From positions 1,116,001 through 1,180,000 of the forward strand of contig NZ_CP069526.1 in the NCBI RefSeq assembly GCF_016889705.1: a stretch of 64,000 nt of DNA, in the 5' to 3' direction. Shown one piece after another: positions 8,499 through 16,820 of this stretch (position 1 is its first letter; every line of letters begins with the position of its first letter). A program made the translations under genes and the position numbers. Origin of the DNA: Amycolatopsis sp. FDAARGOS 1241 (GTDB lineage: Bacteria > Actinomycetota > Actinomycetes > Mycobacteriales > Pseudonocardiaceae). The notes beneath the pieces are model-generated. The model saw nothing but the letters and a program-made list of their open reading frames with translations, ran no database searches and was not told the origin of the DNA.

Positions 8499-9019
8499 TA
8501 GAGACCCTCCAGCGCTCTCGTGGGCGCTGACCTGGGGAAACCCGTTCTAACAGGCCCGTGCTTCACGCGGTTTGGGAACGCATTGGGCATGACCGCGGGC
8601 ATTGCCGTTGCGACGATCGCCTTAGGAGAGTGACATGGTCGAAGTGTCCTGGCCAGGGCGCATGACTTGTCCAGGCGAGTTGAAGGGTCGATTTCAGGGC
8701 GTCCCCCGGGCGAAGTGAATGCCGACCGCGATCTCGGCAGGCCGACGTTTCGGGCTACCCGGCCACATGGCCCTGGCCAGATCCGTGGCAGCGGGTCGGG
8801 TGTAGTAGCAGTTCATGAGGTTGGACTGAGACTCGACGCCGTAGCTCTCGGCGAGCTGTCCTAGTCGTTGGCCTCGGCGTTGCCTCCTGCGGGCGTGGAG
8901 GAGCGTTCAAGATCAGGAGATGTGCGTCCAAGCCTGGCACCGCAGACTGATGGATATGAGGGTCCAGTCCAGTGAGAGCGAAGGATCGAGCGTGGCGGAT
9001 CATCGGTTAAGATGTGCCA
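8499..9019. other. non-coding left end of the AICE
   Basis: About 520 bp without a convincing gene. Short open frames here lack ribosome sites and coding bias. The stretch probably includes left-end integrase arm sites and the promoter of the gene at 9020, but no specific site is recognised. Confidence 0.5.
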
Positions 9020-9883
9020 ATGGCGATACACGTTGACAATCCGGCGGGTCGGCTCCACGCGGTTCTCACAAGATTTGCCGATCGACCCAGCGGCAACAGT
9101 CTTGATGCAACATGGCAGGCTACGTTTGGTTGTCAAGGCACCCTCGACCTGAGTGAATATCTTTCGGAGTGTGCCTCGCTTCTGCGAGATTGTGTCGCCG
9201 CAGCTCGGAGCCTGGAGCCCGAAGTCGACTGGCCTGCCACTCTCTTCCACTACAGTGCGTGGGCAAAACCCATTTTTGGTTTTGACATCGGCAATCGCGC
9301 AGCTGGCATTGAACCCCAAAACGTGGTCCAGGCAGACGGATTGGCCGCGTTGGCGTCATTAAGTACCACCTTGCATCACTCGATCCCGGAGTGCGTCTTC
9401 GCTTCTGGAAACGCCTATTCTGATCTAAGCCCGATAGCTGATGAGCTTGAGGGAATTGTTGCTGAAGTCTGGGCCGACGAGGAGCTCCCAGAAGTTGTGC
9501 GGTCGCGCATCTGCAGAAAAGTTCTGGATGCGATCAGGTCCATCAAATACGCCCAGTATCGCGGCATAGAAAAGGTTGCTGAAGATGTCCAGGCGGCCTT
9601 CTATGAAGTAAAACCAGGCGCTGCCGCTGCCGCCACGGCCTCTCCTGGAATTTTGGACAAATTCGACAAAATTTCGGCAAAGCTGGAAGTAATTTCTAAT
9701 CGGGTATGGTCGATGGTAGCAGTCCCTGTGGGCGTTCTATATCTAATTAAATCTGGCGACTTCGTTGGCGGCGGTGCAATACTTGCAGCGAACCCTCAAG
9801 TGGCTTCGAAGTTGGCCGAAGTCGCTGGAGCGTTCAAGACTCTAAAGACTATCGGTAGCAGTGATGCTTCGGACGAGAACTAA
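9020..9883 (+). CDS. hypothetical protein with C-terminal hydrophobic segment (AICE cargo)
   Basis: A 287-residue protein of no family that can be recognised. The ATG at 9020 is used; a GTG at 9014 is also in frame. It is mostly helical, with several Trp and Cys residues in the first 110 positions. A short amphipathic helix (LDKFDKISAKLEVISNRVW) leads into a hydrophobic stretch (MVAVPVGVLYLI) and then a Gly/Ala-rich tail. Base composition is clearly lower in G+C than the element's core, suggesting recent acquisition. It is monocistronic, with ~500 non-coding bp on each side. A membrane-active effector is possible but unsupported by any motif. Confidence 0.65.
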   Translation: MAIHVDNPAGRLHAVLTRFADRPSGNSLDATWQATFGCQGTLDLSEYLSECASLLRDCVAAARSLEPEVDWPATLFHYSAWAKPIFGFDIGNRAAGIEPQNVVQADGLAALASLSTTLHHSIPECVFASGNAYSDLSPIADELEGIVAEVWADEELPEVVRSRICRKVLDAIRSIKYAQYRGIEKVAEDVQAAFYEVKPGAAAAATASPGILDKFDKISAKLEVISNRVWSMVAVPVGVLYLIKSGDFVGGGAILAANPQVASKLAEVAGAFKTLKTIGSSDASDEN

Positions 9884-10378
9884 CCGTGATTTCGCGTCGA
9901 GCTGCGAAAATGAGGTCCGCATTTGGGTACACCCCGTTAGGGCTGGATGTTTCAAACGTCTACGCGCAGTCGTTGGACGCGAGGCCGTAGGCGGTTGGTG
10001 AACGTCTCCACAGGGCGGGCACCGCGGTGACGACCAACTCCCGGAGCGGGCTGCCTGTGGTAATCCTAGGGTTTCAAATCTGCTGTCTCACCCGGCACTT
10101 GGAGCAACAACCGCCAGTAGCGCCGGAGGGGCTCGTGTTCAACGCTGTCGCTGGCGCCCTGCCTGGAAGGCCGATTGCCCATCCGTGAACAACCATTCCC
10201 CTATCCCAGCGGACTCGTCACGACACCCTGACCAGCAGGACGGCGTGATCGCCGCCGCACCCCGCACCTGGCCGGCAAGCTCGCAACTTCAAAGCCACAG
10301 GACTGCTGTGCGTACGCGCATATGCGGTCACACGGCTATAGCCACAGCTCTCAACTCACCGTGCGGTAGAAATGGGGT
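9884..10378. other. non-coding gap in the cargo region
   Basis: About 495 bp with no convincing gene on either strand. The last part should hold the promoter of the dioxygenase/HEPN unit. No hairpin or repeat stands out. Confidence 0.5.
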
Positions 10379-11050
10379 ATGAACCCAACGTTGGAGAGTC
10401 TGGTAATGGAGGCGACCAGGTCCGGGTGGTCGACCGGACAGGGATCAATCGAAAGTGTGCGCCGGGAGGCTGCACGGCTGGGTTACACCGAAGTCGCCAT
10501 CCGGCGAGGAGCGCCTGCCGTAGCCACTCTAAAGCCCACGAGCCCGGACGTTGCGGCGCCGAAGTCGCTTAGCGCTATATACGGTCTTGGTGAGCAGCCA
10601 CTTCACTCGGACGGTGCCCACATGACCACGCCTCCCGATATAGTGGTACTTGCCAGCGAGGACGCTAACGAAACACCGACACGTCTATGGAAAATGCCGC
10701 GGTTTGCACGCACCCGCGAACGTTTCCCGTACGAGAAGGCATCGCACGGGGTATTCCTTGTCTCCAATGGCAAGGACAGCTTCTACGCTCACGCCTTAGA
10801 AAAGGTCTCGCCACTTACTTCTCGCTTACGATACGACCCGGGTTGCATGGTTCCATGCGACGCGCGGGCGCGGGCTGTGGTCAACTTTTTTGAGGCTGAG
10901 CTCGACGCTGCCGATGAGCACTCATGGGAAAATCCAGGAACTATACTAGTGATCAATAATAGTCGCGCTTTACACGCCCGTGCATCTGCAATAAATGAAC
11001 CCGATCGTGAGCTCCAGCGGATAGCATTCACGATGGGGGGAAAGAAATGA
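10379..11050 (+). CDS. TauD-like Fe(II)/2-oxoglutarate-dependent dioxygenase
   Basis: A 223-residue protein with the complete facial triad of TauD/clavaminate-synthase-like oxygenases: H76 and D78 in QPLHSDGAH, and distal H199 in INNSRALHAR. Arg210 and Arg214 lie 11 and 15 residues after H199, the same spacing as the 2-oxoglutarate and substrate arginines of E. coli TauD. It is about 60 residues shorter than typical TauD enzymes. Base composition is low in G+C for this window. Its stop overlaps the start of the HEPN gene (ATGA), so the two are translationally coupled. The substrate is unknown. The coupling to a putative RNase suggests nucleic-acid or protein modification and not sulfonate catabolism, but that is inference. 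Confidence 0.7.
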   Translation: MNPTLESLVMEATRSGWSTGQGSIESVRREAARLGYTEVAIRRGAPAVATLKPTSPDVAAPKSLSAIYGLGEQPLHSDGAHMTTPPDIVVLASEDANETPTRLWKMPRFARTRERFPYEKASHGVFLVSNGKDSFYAHALEKVSPLTSRLRYDPGCMVPCDARARAVVNFFEAELDAADEHSWENPGTILVINNSRALHARASAINEPDRELQRIAFTMGGKK

Positions 11051-11970
11051 CCGGAACGCCTTATGACCATGAGGCGCTATGGATGAAAGCAAAGCTGTTC
11101 ATTAACCGTGCCATGGATGATGACGAGGCGCGCGCCTTCGACGAGAAATCACTTTGGGCTGCCTTGGCGCTGGAATTGCTCGCAAAGGCTGCACTTGCAC
11201 GCGTGTCACCACTACTAATAGCCGAGCCAACCGAGGATGGCAGCAATCTCCTCATTGCCAGCCAGCTCATAAAGGGCGATGCACGGTTTACTTCGGTCCG
11301 CTCATGGACTCTCTTCATTCGATGCCAAAAGGCATTCAAGCCCTTCAGTCAAGCGGAAGCAACTGCCATCACCAATGCCCGAAACGAGTACCTTCACAGT
11401 AGTGGCGTCGGTTTTACTGCAATACCTCAATCAGTTTGGTGGCCCAAATTCTGGGCGCAAGCAACAATCCTTATTGGCGCTCTAGACAAAGAGATAGAAG
11501 ATTTTGTCGGCCTCGATCGGTCGGGCATCGTTGAACGGCACCTGGAGCAAAACTCTCGGAACGTCGAAAATCGCACAATTGCGCTAATTGAACGAGCGAA
11601 ACAGCGTTTGCATCAACACCGGGAAGGCACACTTCCAGCGAAGGTTGCCGCCGAATTTAAGCCAGGCTCCGACAATGGTGCTGACTTGCGCTTTCGAGCG
11701 CTCGAAACGTGCCCGGCATGTGGTTCTGATGGCTGGCTGGAAGGCGAAGAGATAGACGATACGCATATTGAATACAGCAACGATACCGAACACTCAGTAC
11801 CCGAGGCTTTCGTCACGCATACAATCCAGGCGGAATTCTTCAGCTGTCCTACGTGCCAGCTGAGGCTCGACGGGATCGAGCTAATCGAGCAAGCCGGGCT
11901 GCCGAGCACGTTCGACGTTGACGGCGACCCGTCCGATCTCTATGACGAAGGAGACTACGGAAACGACTGA
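11047..11970 (+). CDS. HEPN-like protein with C-terminal zinc ribbon
   Basis: A 307-residue protein. Residues ~30-155 are all-helical with a late RNEYLH (R112-x4-H117), the Rx4-6H motif that forms the active site of HEPN ribonucleases. The helix LWAALALELLAKAAL (37-50) resembles the substrate-free helix of DUF4145-like HEPN proteins. Residues 222-270 carry two Cys pairs (C222PAC225 and C267PTC270) forming a zinc ribbon, followed by a very acidic tail. It overlaps the dioxygenase gene by 4 bp and the DNA has the same low G+C. HEPN proteins commonly act as toxins or abortive-infection RNases, and the ribbon could bind nucleic acid. Function is inferred from the motif alone. Confidence 0.65.
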   Translation: MTGTPYDHEALWMKAKLFINRAMDDDEARAFDEKSLWAALALELLAKAALARVSPLLIAEPTEDGSNLLIASQLIKGDARFTSVRSWTLFIRCQKAFKPFSQAEATAITNARNEYLHSSGVGFTAIPQSVWWPKFWAQATILIGALDKEIEDFVGLDRSGIVERHLEQNSRNVENRTIALIERAKQRLHQHREGTLPAKVAAEFKPGSDNGADLRFRALETCPACGSDGWLEGEEIDDTHIEYSNDTEHSVPEAFVTHTIQAEFFSCPTCQLRLDGIELIEQAGLPSTFDVDGDPSDLYDEGDYGND

Positions 11971-11983
11971 GACCGAGGCCGCG

Positions 11984-12898
11984 CTACTGGTCCGGCTTCG
12001 TGCGCACGACGGACACGCGATGTCGGTATCGGCCCAGTTCGAAGGCGCGGTCCGCGCGCGCCTCGACCACTACACCGGGCTCGACGGGCCAGAACGTGAA
12101 ATCGTCGAGCCCGGGCAGGCCGGCGAGGATCCCGGACGCCCGCCGAGGCCCGCCCTCGGCGAGGCGGAGCTGGCCGGCCAGCGACGCGAGGGCCGTGTGG
12201 GACAGCGGCCTCGACAGGCCGACTGCCCGCACCCGCCCGCGCCGGTCGGTCTGGCCGAGCACCAGCGCGGTGGGTCGGGTGGGGCTGCCTGTGACGCCGA
12301 GCACGAGCGCGTCGACGTCGTCGTAGTGGCGGACCTTGACCCACCCGGCGCGGCCACCGTGGAGCGGGTAGCGGCTGGCCAGCGGTTTCGCGACGGTCCC
12401 CTCGATGCCGACGGCCGCCTGGTCCGCGCTGATCCACGCCTGGCCTTGGGTGTGGTCGAGGGTCGAGGTCATCAGCTGCACGCCTGCGTTGCCGGCGCCG
12501 ACCACCGCGGCGAGCCGCTCGTGCCGGCGCGAGAGTGGCCATTGTCGGAGGTCGCGGCCGCGGGCGCCGAGCAGGTCGAACGGCACGTACACGACGGCGG
12601 TGCCTTCTGCTTGGCGCCGGGCTGGGCCGTAGCCGAGTGCCGCGAAGTCCAGCCGGCCGTCGCGGTAGGCGCACAGCTCGCCGTCGAACACCACCCGGCC
12701 CAGCGCGGCCGCCGACTCGAGGATCCCGGGGAACCGGTCGGTCAGGTTGCCGCCGGTGCGGGACTGCAGCACCCCGCCCGGCACGTGTACCACGCACCGC
12801 CACCCGTCCAGCTTGGGCGAGTACTCGTACGCGCCGGTGGGCAGCACCGCGGCCGGCTCGACCACGGCGAGCCGCAGTGGCAGGTCCGGCACGGGCAT
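11984..12898 (-). CDS. ATP-dependent DNA ligase (LigC/LigD-ligase-like)
   Basis: A 304-residue single-subunit ligase. Motif I is YSPKLDGWR with the adenylated Lys K29. Motif III is VVFDGELCAY, motif IV GIEGTVAKPL and motif V WVKVRHYDDVDALVLG, followed by an OB-fold domain. There is no polymerase or phosphoesterase domain and no Ku gene nearby, so it resembles LigC rather than full LigD. The ATG at 12898 is preferred; a GTG at 12916 is possible. It converges on the HEPN gene with a 13-bp gap and diverges from an acetyltransferase-like gene. Composition is as high in G+C as the host. It may seal nicks during element replication or excision. Confidence 0.88.
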   Translation of the reverse strand: MPVPDLPLRLAVVEPAAVLPTGAYEYSPKLDGWRCVVHVPGGVLQSRTGGNLTDRFPGILESAAALGRVVFDGELCAYRDGRLDFAALGYGPARRQAEGTAVVYVPFDLLGARGRDLRQWPLSRRHERLAAVVGAGNAGVQLMTSTLDHTQGQAWISADQAAVGIEGTVAKPLASRYPLHGGRAGWVKVRHYDDVDALVLGVTGSPTRPTALVLGQTDRRGRVRAVGLSRPLSHTALASLAGQLRLAEGGPRRASGILAGLPGLDDFTFWPVEPGVVVEARADRAFELGRYRHRVSVVRTKPDQ

Positions 12899-12949
12899 GT
12901 GTCCATCGTCTACCACGCTGACCAGCAGCGCAGAGCTAGACTCGCACGC

Positions 12950-13660
12950 ATGTTCGAAGCTCGGCGACCGCTCGGCGAATACGGCCGCGCGGACCTTCCG
13001 GTGCGGCCGGCGCTCTGGCACGAGCTGAACCCGGACGGGACGCTCACCGTCCACCCGCCACGACACTGCCCGCGCCGGCACCCCGTGCCAGAGTCGGGCA
13101 CGTTTTCGTGGATCGTGGCGCTGCGCCTGCACTCGCTCCTGTGCCACCGCTGCCGCGACGACGGCCACGCCGACCACCAGTGGGCACTCATCGACCCCGC
13201 CTACGAACAGGCCGAGGCGGGGAACGCCACCCGGGCGGGACTGGAACTGGTCGCCGTGGCACCGCACGAGGACGCCGCGCCCGGCCGGATCGAGCTGCAC
13301 CTGGACGGCCACACGATCGGCGCGGCCACCCTCGTGGTCTGCCCCCAGGACCGCCTTGGGGTACTCGAACACGTCCAGGTCGACGACGGGATCCGCCGCC
13401 GCGGCTACGGGCGAATCCTGGCACTCGCCGCCTTCTCCCGGCTGGACTGGTACACCGACCGGGCGTACTGGGTACGCGGTGACCGGCGGGTGCGGGCTTT
13501 GCGCGCGGCGCAACGCGGTGCCGGGTACGCCTGGACAACCACGCTGATCGAGAACACCCCCGAGGCACGCGGGTTCGCCGAGTGGCTCCCACTCCCGTCA
13601 GTGGGGGAACCGCGGTACTGCCGGCACATGCTCGACGCGGCCGCACAATTCACGTCGTAA
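12950..13660 (+). CDS. GNAT-like acetyltransferase with N-terminal Cys/His region
   Basis: A 236-residue protein. Residues 1-85 contain Cys and His pairs (HCPRRHP, LLCHRCRDDGH) that may bind zinc. Residues ~130-165 hold GNAT motif A: LEHVQVDDGIRRRGYGRILA with the RRGYG acetyl-CoA loop. The substrate is unknown. The start ATG lies 51 bp from that of the divergent DNA ligase, so the pair probably shares a control region and perhaps a process. The GNAT assignment rests on one motif. Confidence 0.65.
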   Translation: MFEARRPLGEYGRADLPVRPALWHELNPDGTLTVHPPRHCPRRHPVPESGTFSWIVALRLHSLLCHRCRDDGHADHQWALIDPAYEQAEAGNATRAGLELVAVAPHEDAAPGRIELHLDGHTIGAATLVVCPQDRLGVLEHVQVDDGIRRRGYGRILALAAFSRLDWYTDRAYWVRGDRRVRALRAAQRGAGYAWTTTLIENTPEARGFAEWLPLPSVGEPRYCRHMLDAAAQFTS

Positions 13661-13839
13661 GCGGCGGCCGGACCAAGTCCCGTGGGCCACGGATGAGACG
13701 CCGTCAGCCGCAGGGCCCGCATCCACCGGCAACATCCGCCTTGAAACAACACCGTGCAGGGCTGCTTAGCGCAAGGCCGTCACGCGATCCCGTCACTACT
13801 AGGGTGGTAACCGACCCTGGGCAACAAGGAGGCGACAAG

Positions 13840-14730
13840 TTGAGTCAAGCGCAGATTTTGACCGAGAAGTCCGCGCACGAGATCGCCGCTGTCGCCTGCC
13901 GAAAGGCAGGCTTGGACGGCGCGAACGCCGAACTGATCAGGCTCGGGTCCAATGCAGTGTTTCGATTAGGAAATCGCATTATCCTTCGGGTTTCGCGTGA
14001 TCCTGGCGGTTTTGACGAGGCCGAACGGCAGGTTCGCGTGGCGCGCTGGCTTGCCCAGGAGAACTATCCGGCAAACCGGGCGCTCGACCTGGCGCAGCCG
14101 ATCAACGCATCGGGATACGCGGCAACCTTTTGGGTTTCAGTGTCGGAAAAGGAGGAGTACGCAGACATTGCCCAGGTAGCCGCCCTGATCCGCTCCCTCC
14201 ATCAACTGCCACTTCCGGAGAATCTCCACCTTCCGACAAAGGATCCCTTCGGTGAGCTAGAAGAGCGAATGTCGGTGCTTGGACATTTGGATAGTGGCGA
14301 TGCGAATTTCATTCGATGTCGAGTTGACGAATTGAAGCGCAGCTACGGCGCGTTGGATTTTGTGCTTCCCGTGGGCGTTATTCACGGTGACGCGAATGTC
14401 GGCAACGTAATCCTTACTCGTGATGGCAGTCCGTGTTTGATCGATCTGGACAGCTTCGGAATAGGGCACCGTGAGTGGGATCTCGTGCAAACGGCACTAT
14501 TTTATGACCGCTTCGGCTGGCACACGGCTGAGGAGTATCGCACCTTTGTTGACGTGTACGGGTTCGACATCATGAAATGGAGCGGCTACGAAACCCTGGC
14601 AGGCTATCGCGAGATCTCTATGACCCTCTGGCTGGCGGCAAAGGAATCCGAAGAGGCCTTCAACGAGGTGCGAAAGCGTGTGAAGTCGATCAAAACTGGC
14701 GGAGACCGATCTACTTGGGCGCCCTTCTAG
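13840..14730 (+). CDS. APH-family phosphotransferase
   Basis: A 296-residue kinase-fold protein. The catalytic loop VIHGDANVGNVI and the metal-binding LIDLDSFGIG match aminoglycoside/choline phosphotransferases, and an N-terminal strand gives VFRLGNRIILRVSRD. The start is a TTG at 13840, chosen for the strong AAGGAGG site at 13826-13832 with a 7-nt spacer; no ATG fits. G+C is moderate. The last 20 bp overlap the convergent TPR regulator gene, giving antisense transcripts. Many such genes in actinomycetes act on non-drug substrates, so a resistance role is only a possibility. Confidence 0.85.
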   Translation: MSQAQILTEKSAHEIAAVACRKAGLDGANAELIRLGSNAVFRLGNRIILRVSRDPGGFDEAERQVRVARWLAQENYPANRALDLAQPINASGYAATFWVSVSEKEEYADIAQVAALIRSLHQLPLPENLHLPTKDPFGELEERMSVLGHLDSGDANFIRCRVDELKRSYGALDFVLPVGVIHGDANVGNVILTRDGSPCLIDLDSFGIGHREWDLVQTALFYDRFGWHTAEEYRTFVDVYGFDIMKWSGYETLAGYREISMTLWLAAKESEEAFNEVRKRVKSIKTGGDRSTWAPF

Positions 14731-16102
14731 AGTCTTGAGCTGTCCACAGTCGCGCCGTTGACACTCGTTCCAAGAATTCTGACGATTCCGCGCTTCTGCC
14801 GATCTTGGTGAGGCGCGTACGAAACTCTTCTACGTACGCGCCGCACCGAGCAGACTTCAATGATTCGCCGATTTCGATCGCGTTGAGCGCGACTTCGCAG
14901 GCTTGGCCAACATCCCCGCGGTCAAGGTACGAGTCGGCGAGGACCATTGCTGCGAAGAAGTCGCTTCGGACGTAGCCACTCGGAGTTGGACCGAGCGACT
15001 GCGAGGCATATGTGACACCGTCATTGGGGCGCCCGAGGTCCCGGTTGCAATGGCCGAGTTCTGCGGCAAGCTCTGCTTCGTTGAAGTAGGAAAACCAATC
15101 CGCCGGGTCGTCGGGGTCGCGGCGCTCAAACTCACGAACAGCGGTAGCCATCGCTTTGTCGCAGCCGGCTACGTCGCCCATTCGTGCGAGCGCACGTGCT
15201 TCCATTGCCGCGAAATGCGCCGTGGCGCCCGGTGAACCCGCAAGGGATGTGCCCACCTGGGCCGACCTTGCGAGGTTTGCGGCTTCACTGTATCGCCCCA
15301 GGAACGTGGCCTGATGACTCATTGCGTCTAAGATGCTGGCACCAAGGAGGCGGTCGCCTGCGCCTTCTGAAATGCGTAGAGCTTGGATGAAATACCGCTG
15401 AGCCAAGCCGTGCATCCCGGCATCGTACGACATCCACGCACCGAGCAGGGTGGCCTGTGTCGCGGCCTTGAATAGGTCCTTCCTGATCTTTTCGTTGGCT
15501 GCGCTTCCTCCGAGAACGCCAGCAAGGTCTGTACGCAGGAATTCAATCAGAGCTGTTCGGGCATAGCCGCCGCCGTGCGCTCCATCGAGCTCATCGAACA
15601 TCGCAGTTGTTCGGCGAATTCCCTTGATGTCGGACTCGCCGACCTTTCGTTTTCCGGTATCGCTGAGCACGTCATCACGCGTTGTCACCAGCCATGACAG
15701 TGCTGCCTCATTCCACGCGGCCGAGTTCGCGGGCGCGTTCATCATGGCGGCCATATTGTCGACGTCCGCCTGCCACAGCCGCCCGACTGTGGCGGCGCTG
15801 TCGTCGATGCTGGCGGGATAGCTCAGGCCAAGGTCGGCCGGCACCTTCTGCACCTTGCCGAACCCCACCTCGTCTGGCCCGACCTGGCGACCGAGCCGCT
15901 CGGCCAGCGCAGCGAGGATCGCCTCTCGTGTTCCGGCGTCTCGTGGAACCATCCCGTCGAGCCAACGACGCACGTACGTGTGCGTGAACGTCCGCCCTGC
16001 CTGCTGCCCGACGGCCCGGGCGAACACCTTGAGGCCCACTGAGCCGTCGTCTCGTAGGTAGCCAGCCTCAAGCATTAGACCGCGCAGCTGATCATTGCTC
16101 AT
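14711..16102 (-). CDS. HTH regulator with TPR-like helical domain
   Basis: A 463-residue protein. The first ~75 residues (MLEAGYLRDDGSVGLKVFAR, then TFTHTYVRRWLDG and AILAALAERLG) look like a helix-turn-helix that senses or binds DNA. The rest is a long all-helical array with tetratricopeptide-like spacing (AQRYFIQALRISEGAGDRLLG; EANLARSAQ). The build is that of streptomycete XRE/TPR regulators found next to AICE and plasmid genes. It is transcribed away from a set of AGTGTGC repeats at 16124-16160 that may be its operator. It overlaps the convergent kinase gene by 20 bp. It may respond to a signal peptide or ligand and switch the element; that is inference. Confidence 0.75.
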   Translation of the reverse strand: MSNDQLRGLMLEAGYLRDDGSVGLKVFARAVGQQAGRTFTHTYVRRWLDGMVPRDAGTREAILAALAERLGRQVGPDEVGFGKVQKVPADLGLSYPASIDDSAATVGRLWQADVDNMAAMMNAPANSAAWNEAALSWLVTTRDDVLSDTGKRKVGESDIKGIRRTTAMFDELDGAHGGGYARTALIEFLRTDLAGVLGGSAANEKIRKDLFKAATQATLLGAWMSYDAGMHGLAQRYFIQALRISEGAGDRLLGASILDAMSHQATFLGRYSEAANLARSAQVGTSLAGSPGATAHFAAMEARALARMGDVAGCDKAMATAVREFERRDPDDPADWFSYFNEAELAAELGHCNRDLGRPNDGVTYASQSLGPTPSGYVRSDFFAAMVLADSYLDRGDVGQACEVALNAIEIGESLKSARCGAYVEEFRTRLTKIGRSAESSEFLERVSTARLWTAQDSRRAPK

Positions 16103-16123
16103 CGCGTAGCCCTCCCCCGTGCG

Positions 16124-16160
16124 ACTGTGCCCCAGTGTGCGAGTGTGCCCCCTAGTGTGC
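16124..16160. repeat. AGTGTGC repeat cluster, candidate operator
   Basis: Three copies of AGTGTGC (16134, 16142, 16154) and one ACTGTGC (16124) lie just upstream of the TPR regulator start, in the divergent gap before the gene at 16243. Spacing is 10, 8 and 12 bp, close to one helical turn. This fits cooperative binding by a regulator. Confidence 0.45.
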
Positions 16161-16242
16161 CCTGTTCGCGCAGCTCAGAGACCTGTTTCATGGAGTCATC
16201 GAGATCAACGACCAACACGGTCGACGAGCGAAGGAGACTCAC

Positions 16243-16446
16243 ATGGCCAAGAGCGTGTTGCCGAACTTCAAGTCCGGCGGCGGCCTCATCAAGAAGGCGA
16301 TCGGCGTCGTGATCCTGCTTGCCGTACTGGCCTTGGTGATCCGCCATCCGCACGATGCGGCCGGCATGGTGAATTCGGCCAAGGATCAAGGCGGCGGGGT
16401 CATCGACAGCGTGGCGAAGTTCTTCCAAGACCTCGGCCATGGCTAA
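16243..16446 (+). CDS. small single-span membrane protein
   Basis: A 67-residue protein with one membrane helix (KKAIGVVILLAVLALVI, residues ~17-33) and a Gly/Asp-rich remainder. The start is supported by GAAGGAG ~9 bp upstream. Short proteins of this type are common in AICEs and actinophages. It converges on the GntR gene with a 4-bp overlap. No function can be assigned. Confidence 0.7.
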   Translation: MAKSVLPNFKSGGGLIKKAIGVVILLAVLALVIRHPHDAAGMVNSAKDQGGGVIDSVAKFFQDLGHG

Positions 16447-16808
16447 GCGCGGTCAGCCTTGAGTTGCTCAACCGACTCTCGCAAGGACTTCACCTCTGCT
16501 TGCAAGTCGCTGAGCTGGGAAGACAGCTGTTCTAGGCTCGCTGGCTCGCGACCAGGAGTGGCGCTCACAACTCGACCAACCCCGGCCCGGGCCACGACCC
16601 AGCCCTGATCCTGCAGCGAACCCAACGCACGTTGAGCGGTTGCAACTGCGACTTTGAACCGCGCAGCGACTTCACGCTGATTCGGCAGCTGCGTGCCCGG
16701 CGCTAGCTCACCCGCCTTGATCTCCTCACGAAGCTGTTGTGCGATCCGCTCAGCCTTTGCGTGACCTGCACTTTCCGCCGAATCTTCCATGCCTCCAACC
16801 CTACCCAA
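16443..16808 (-). CDS. GntR-family repressor (KorSA/TraR type)
   Basis: A 121-residue regulator with an N-terminal winged helix: ERIAQQLREEIKAGELAPGT, then LPNQREVAARFKVAVATAQRAL and LQDQGWVV. The C-terminus is a short coiled coil (LSSQLSDLQAEVKSLRESVE) instead of a ligand domain. A TTG at 16808 has a GGAGAG site at good spacing; an ATG at 16790 is possible but its site is too close. Three ACTAGT boxes lie in the divergent promoter region. By position it corresponds to the Kor repressors that silence transfer and replication genes of pSAM2-like elements. Confidence 0.8.
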   Translation of the reverse strand: MGRVGGMEDSAESAGHAKAERIAQQLREEIKAGELAPGTQLPNQREVAARFKVAVATAQRALGSLQDQGWVVARAGVGRVVSATPGREPASLEQLSSQLSDLQAEVKSLRESVEQLKADRA

Positions 16809-16820
16809 CTGAGACTCTCC

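Noticed and set aside
8453..8530. A second tRNA-Arg gene at the left end of the element
   Set aside because: Only the 46-bp 3' part is present; the 5' half and acceptor pairing are missing, so it is an att copy.
8667..8864. Small forward ORF near the left end of the AICE
   Set aside because: No ribosome site, no codon bias of a real gene and no neighbour that would support it.
10185..10382. 65-codon forward ORF before the dioxygenase gene
   Set aside because: Weak start, no motif, and it overlaps the likely promoter of the dioxygenase unit.
11984..13513. A 509-residue version of the DNA ligase
   Set aside because: The extra N-terminal part is antisense to the GNAT-like gene and has no ligase motif; the family start is close to motif I.
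13840..14730. Aminoglycoside resistance gene
   Set aside because: The APH fold is clear but no subfamily feature points to a drug substrate; left as a general phosphotransferase.
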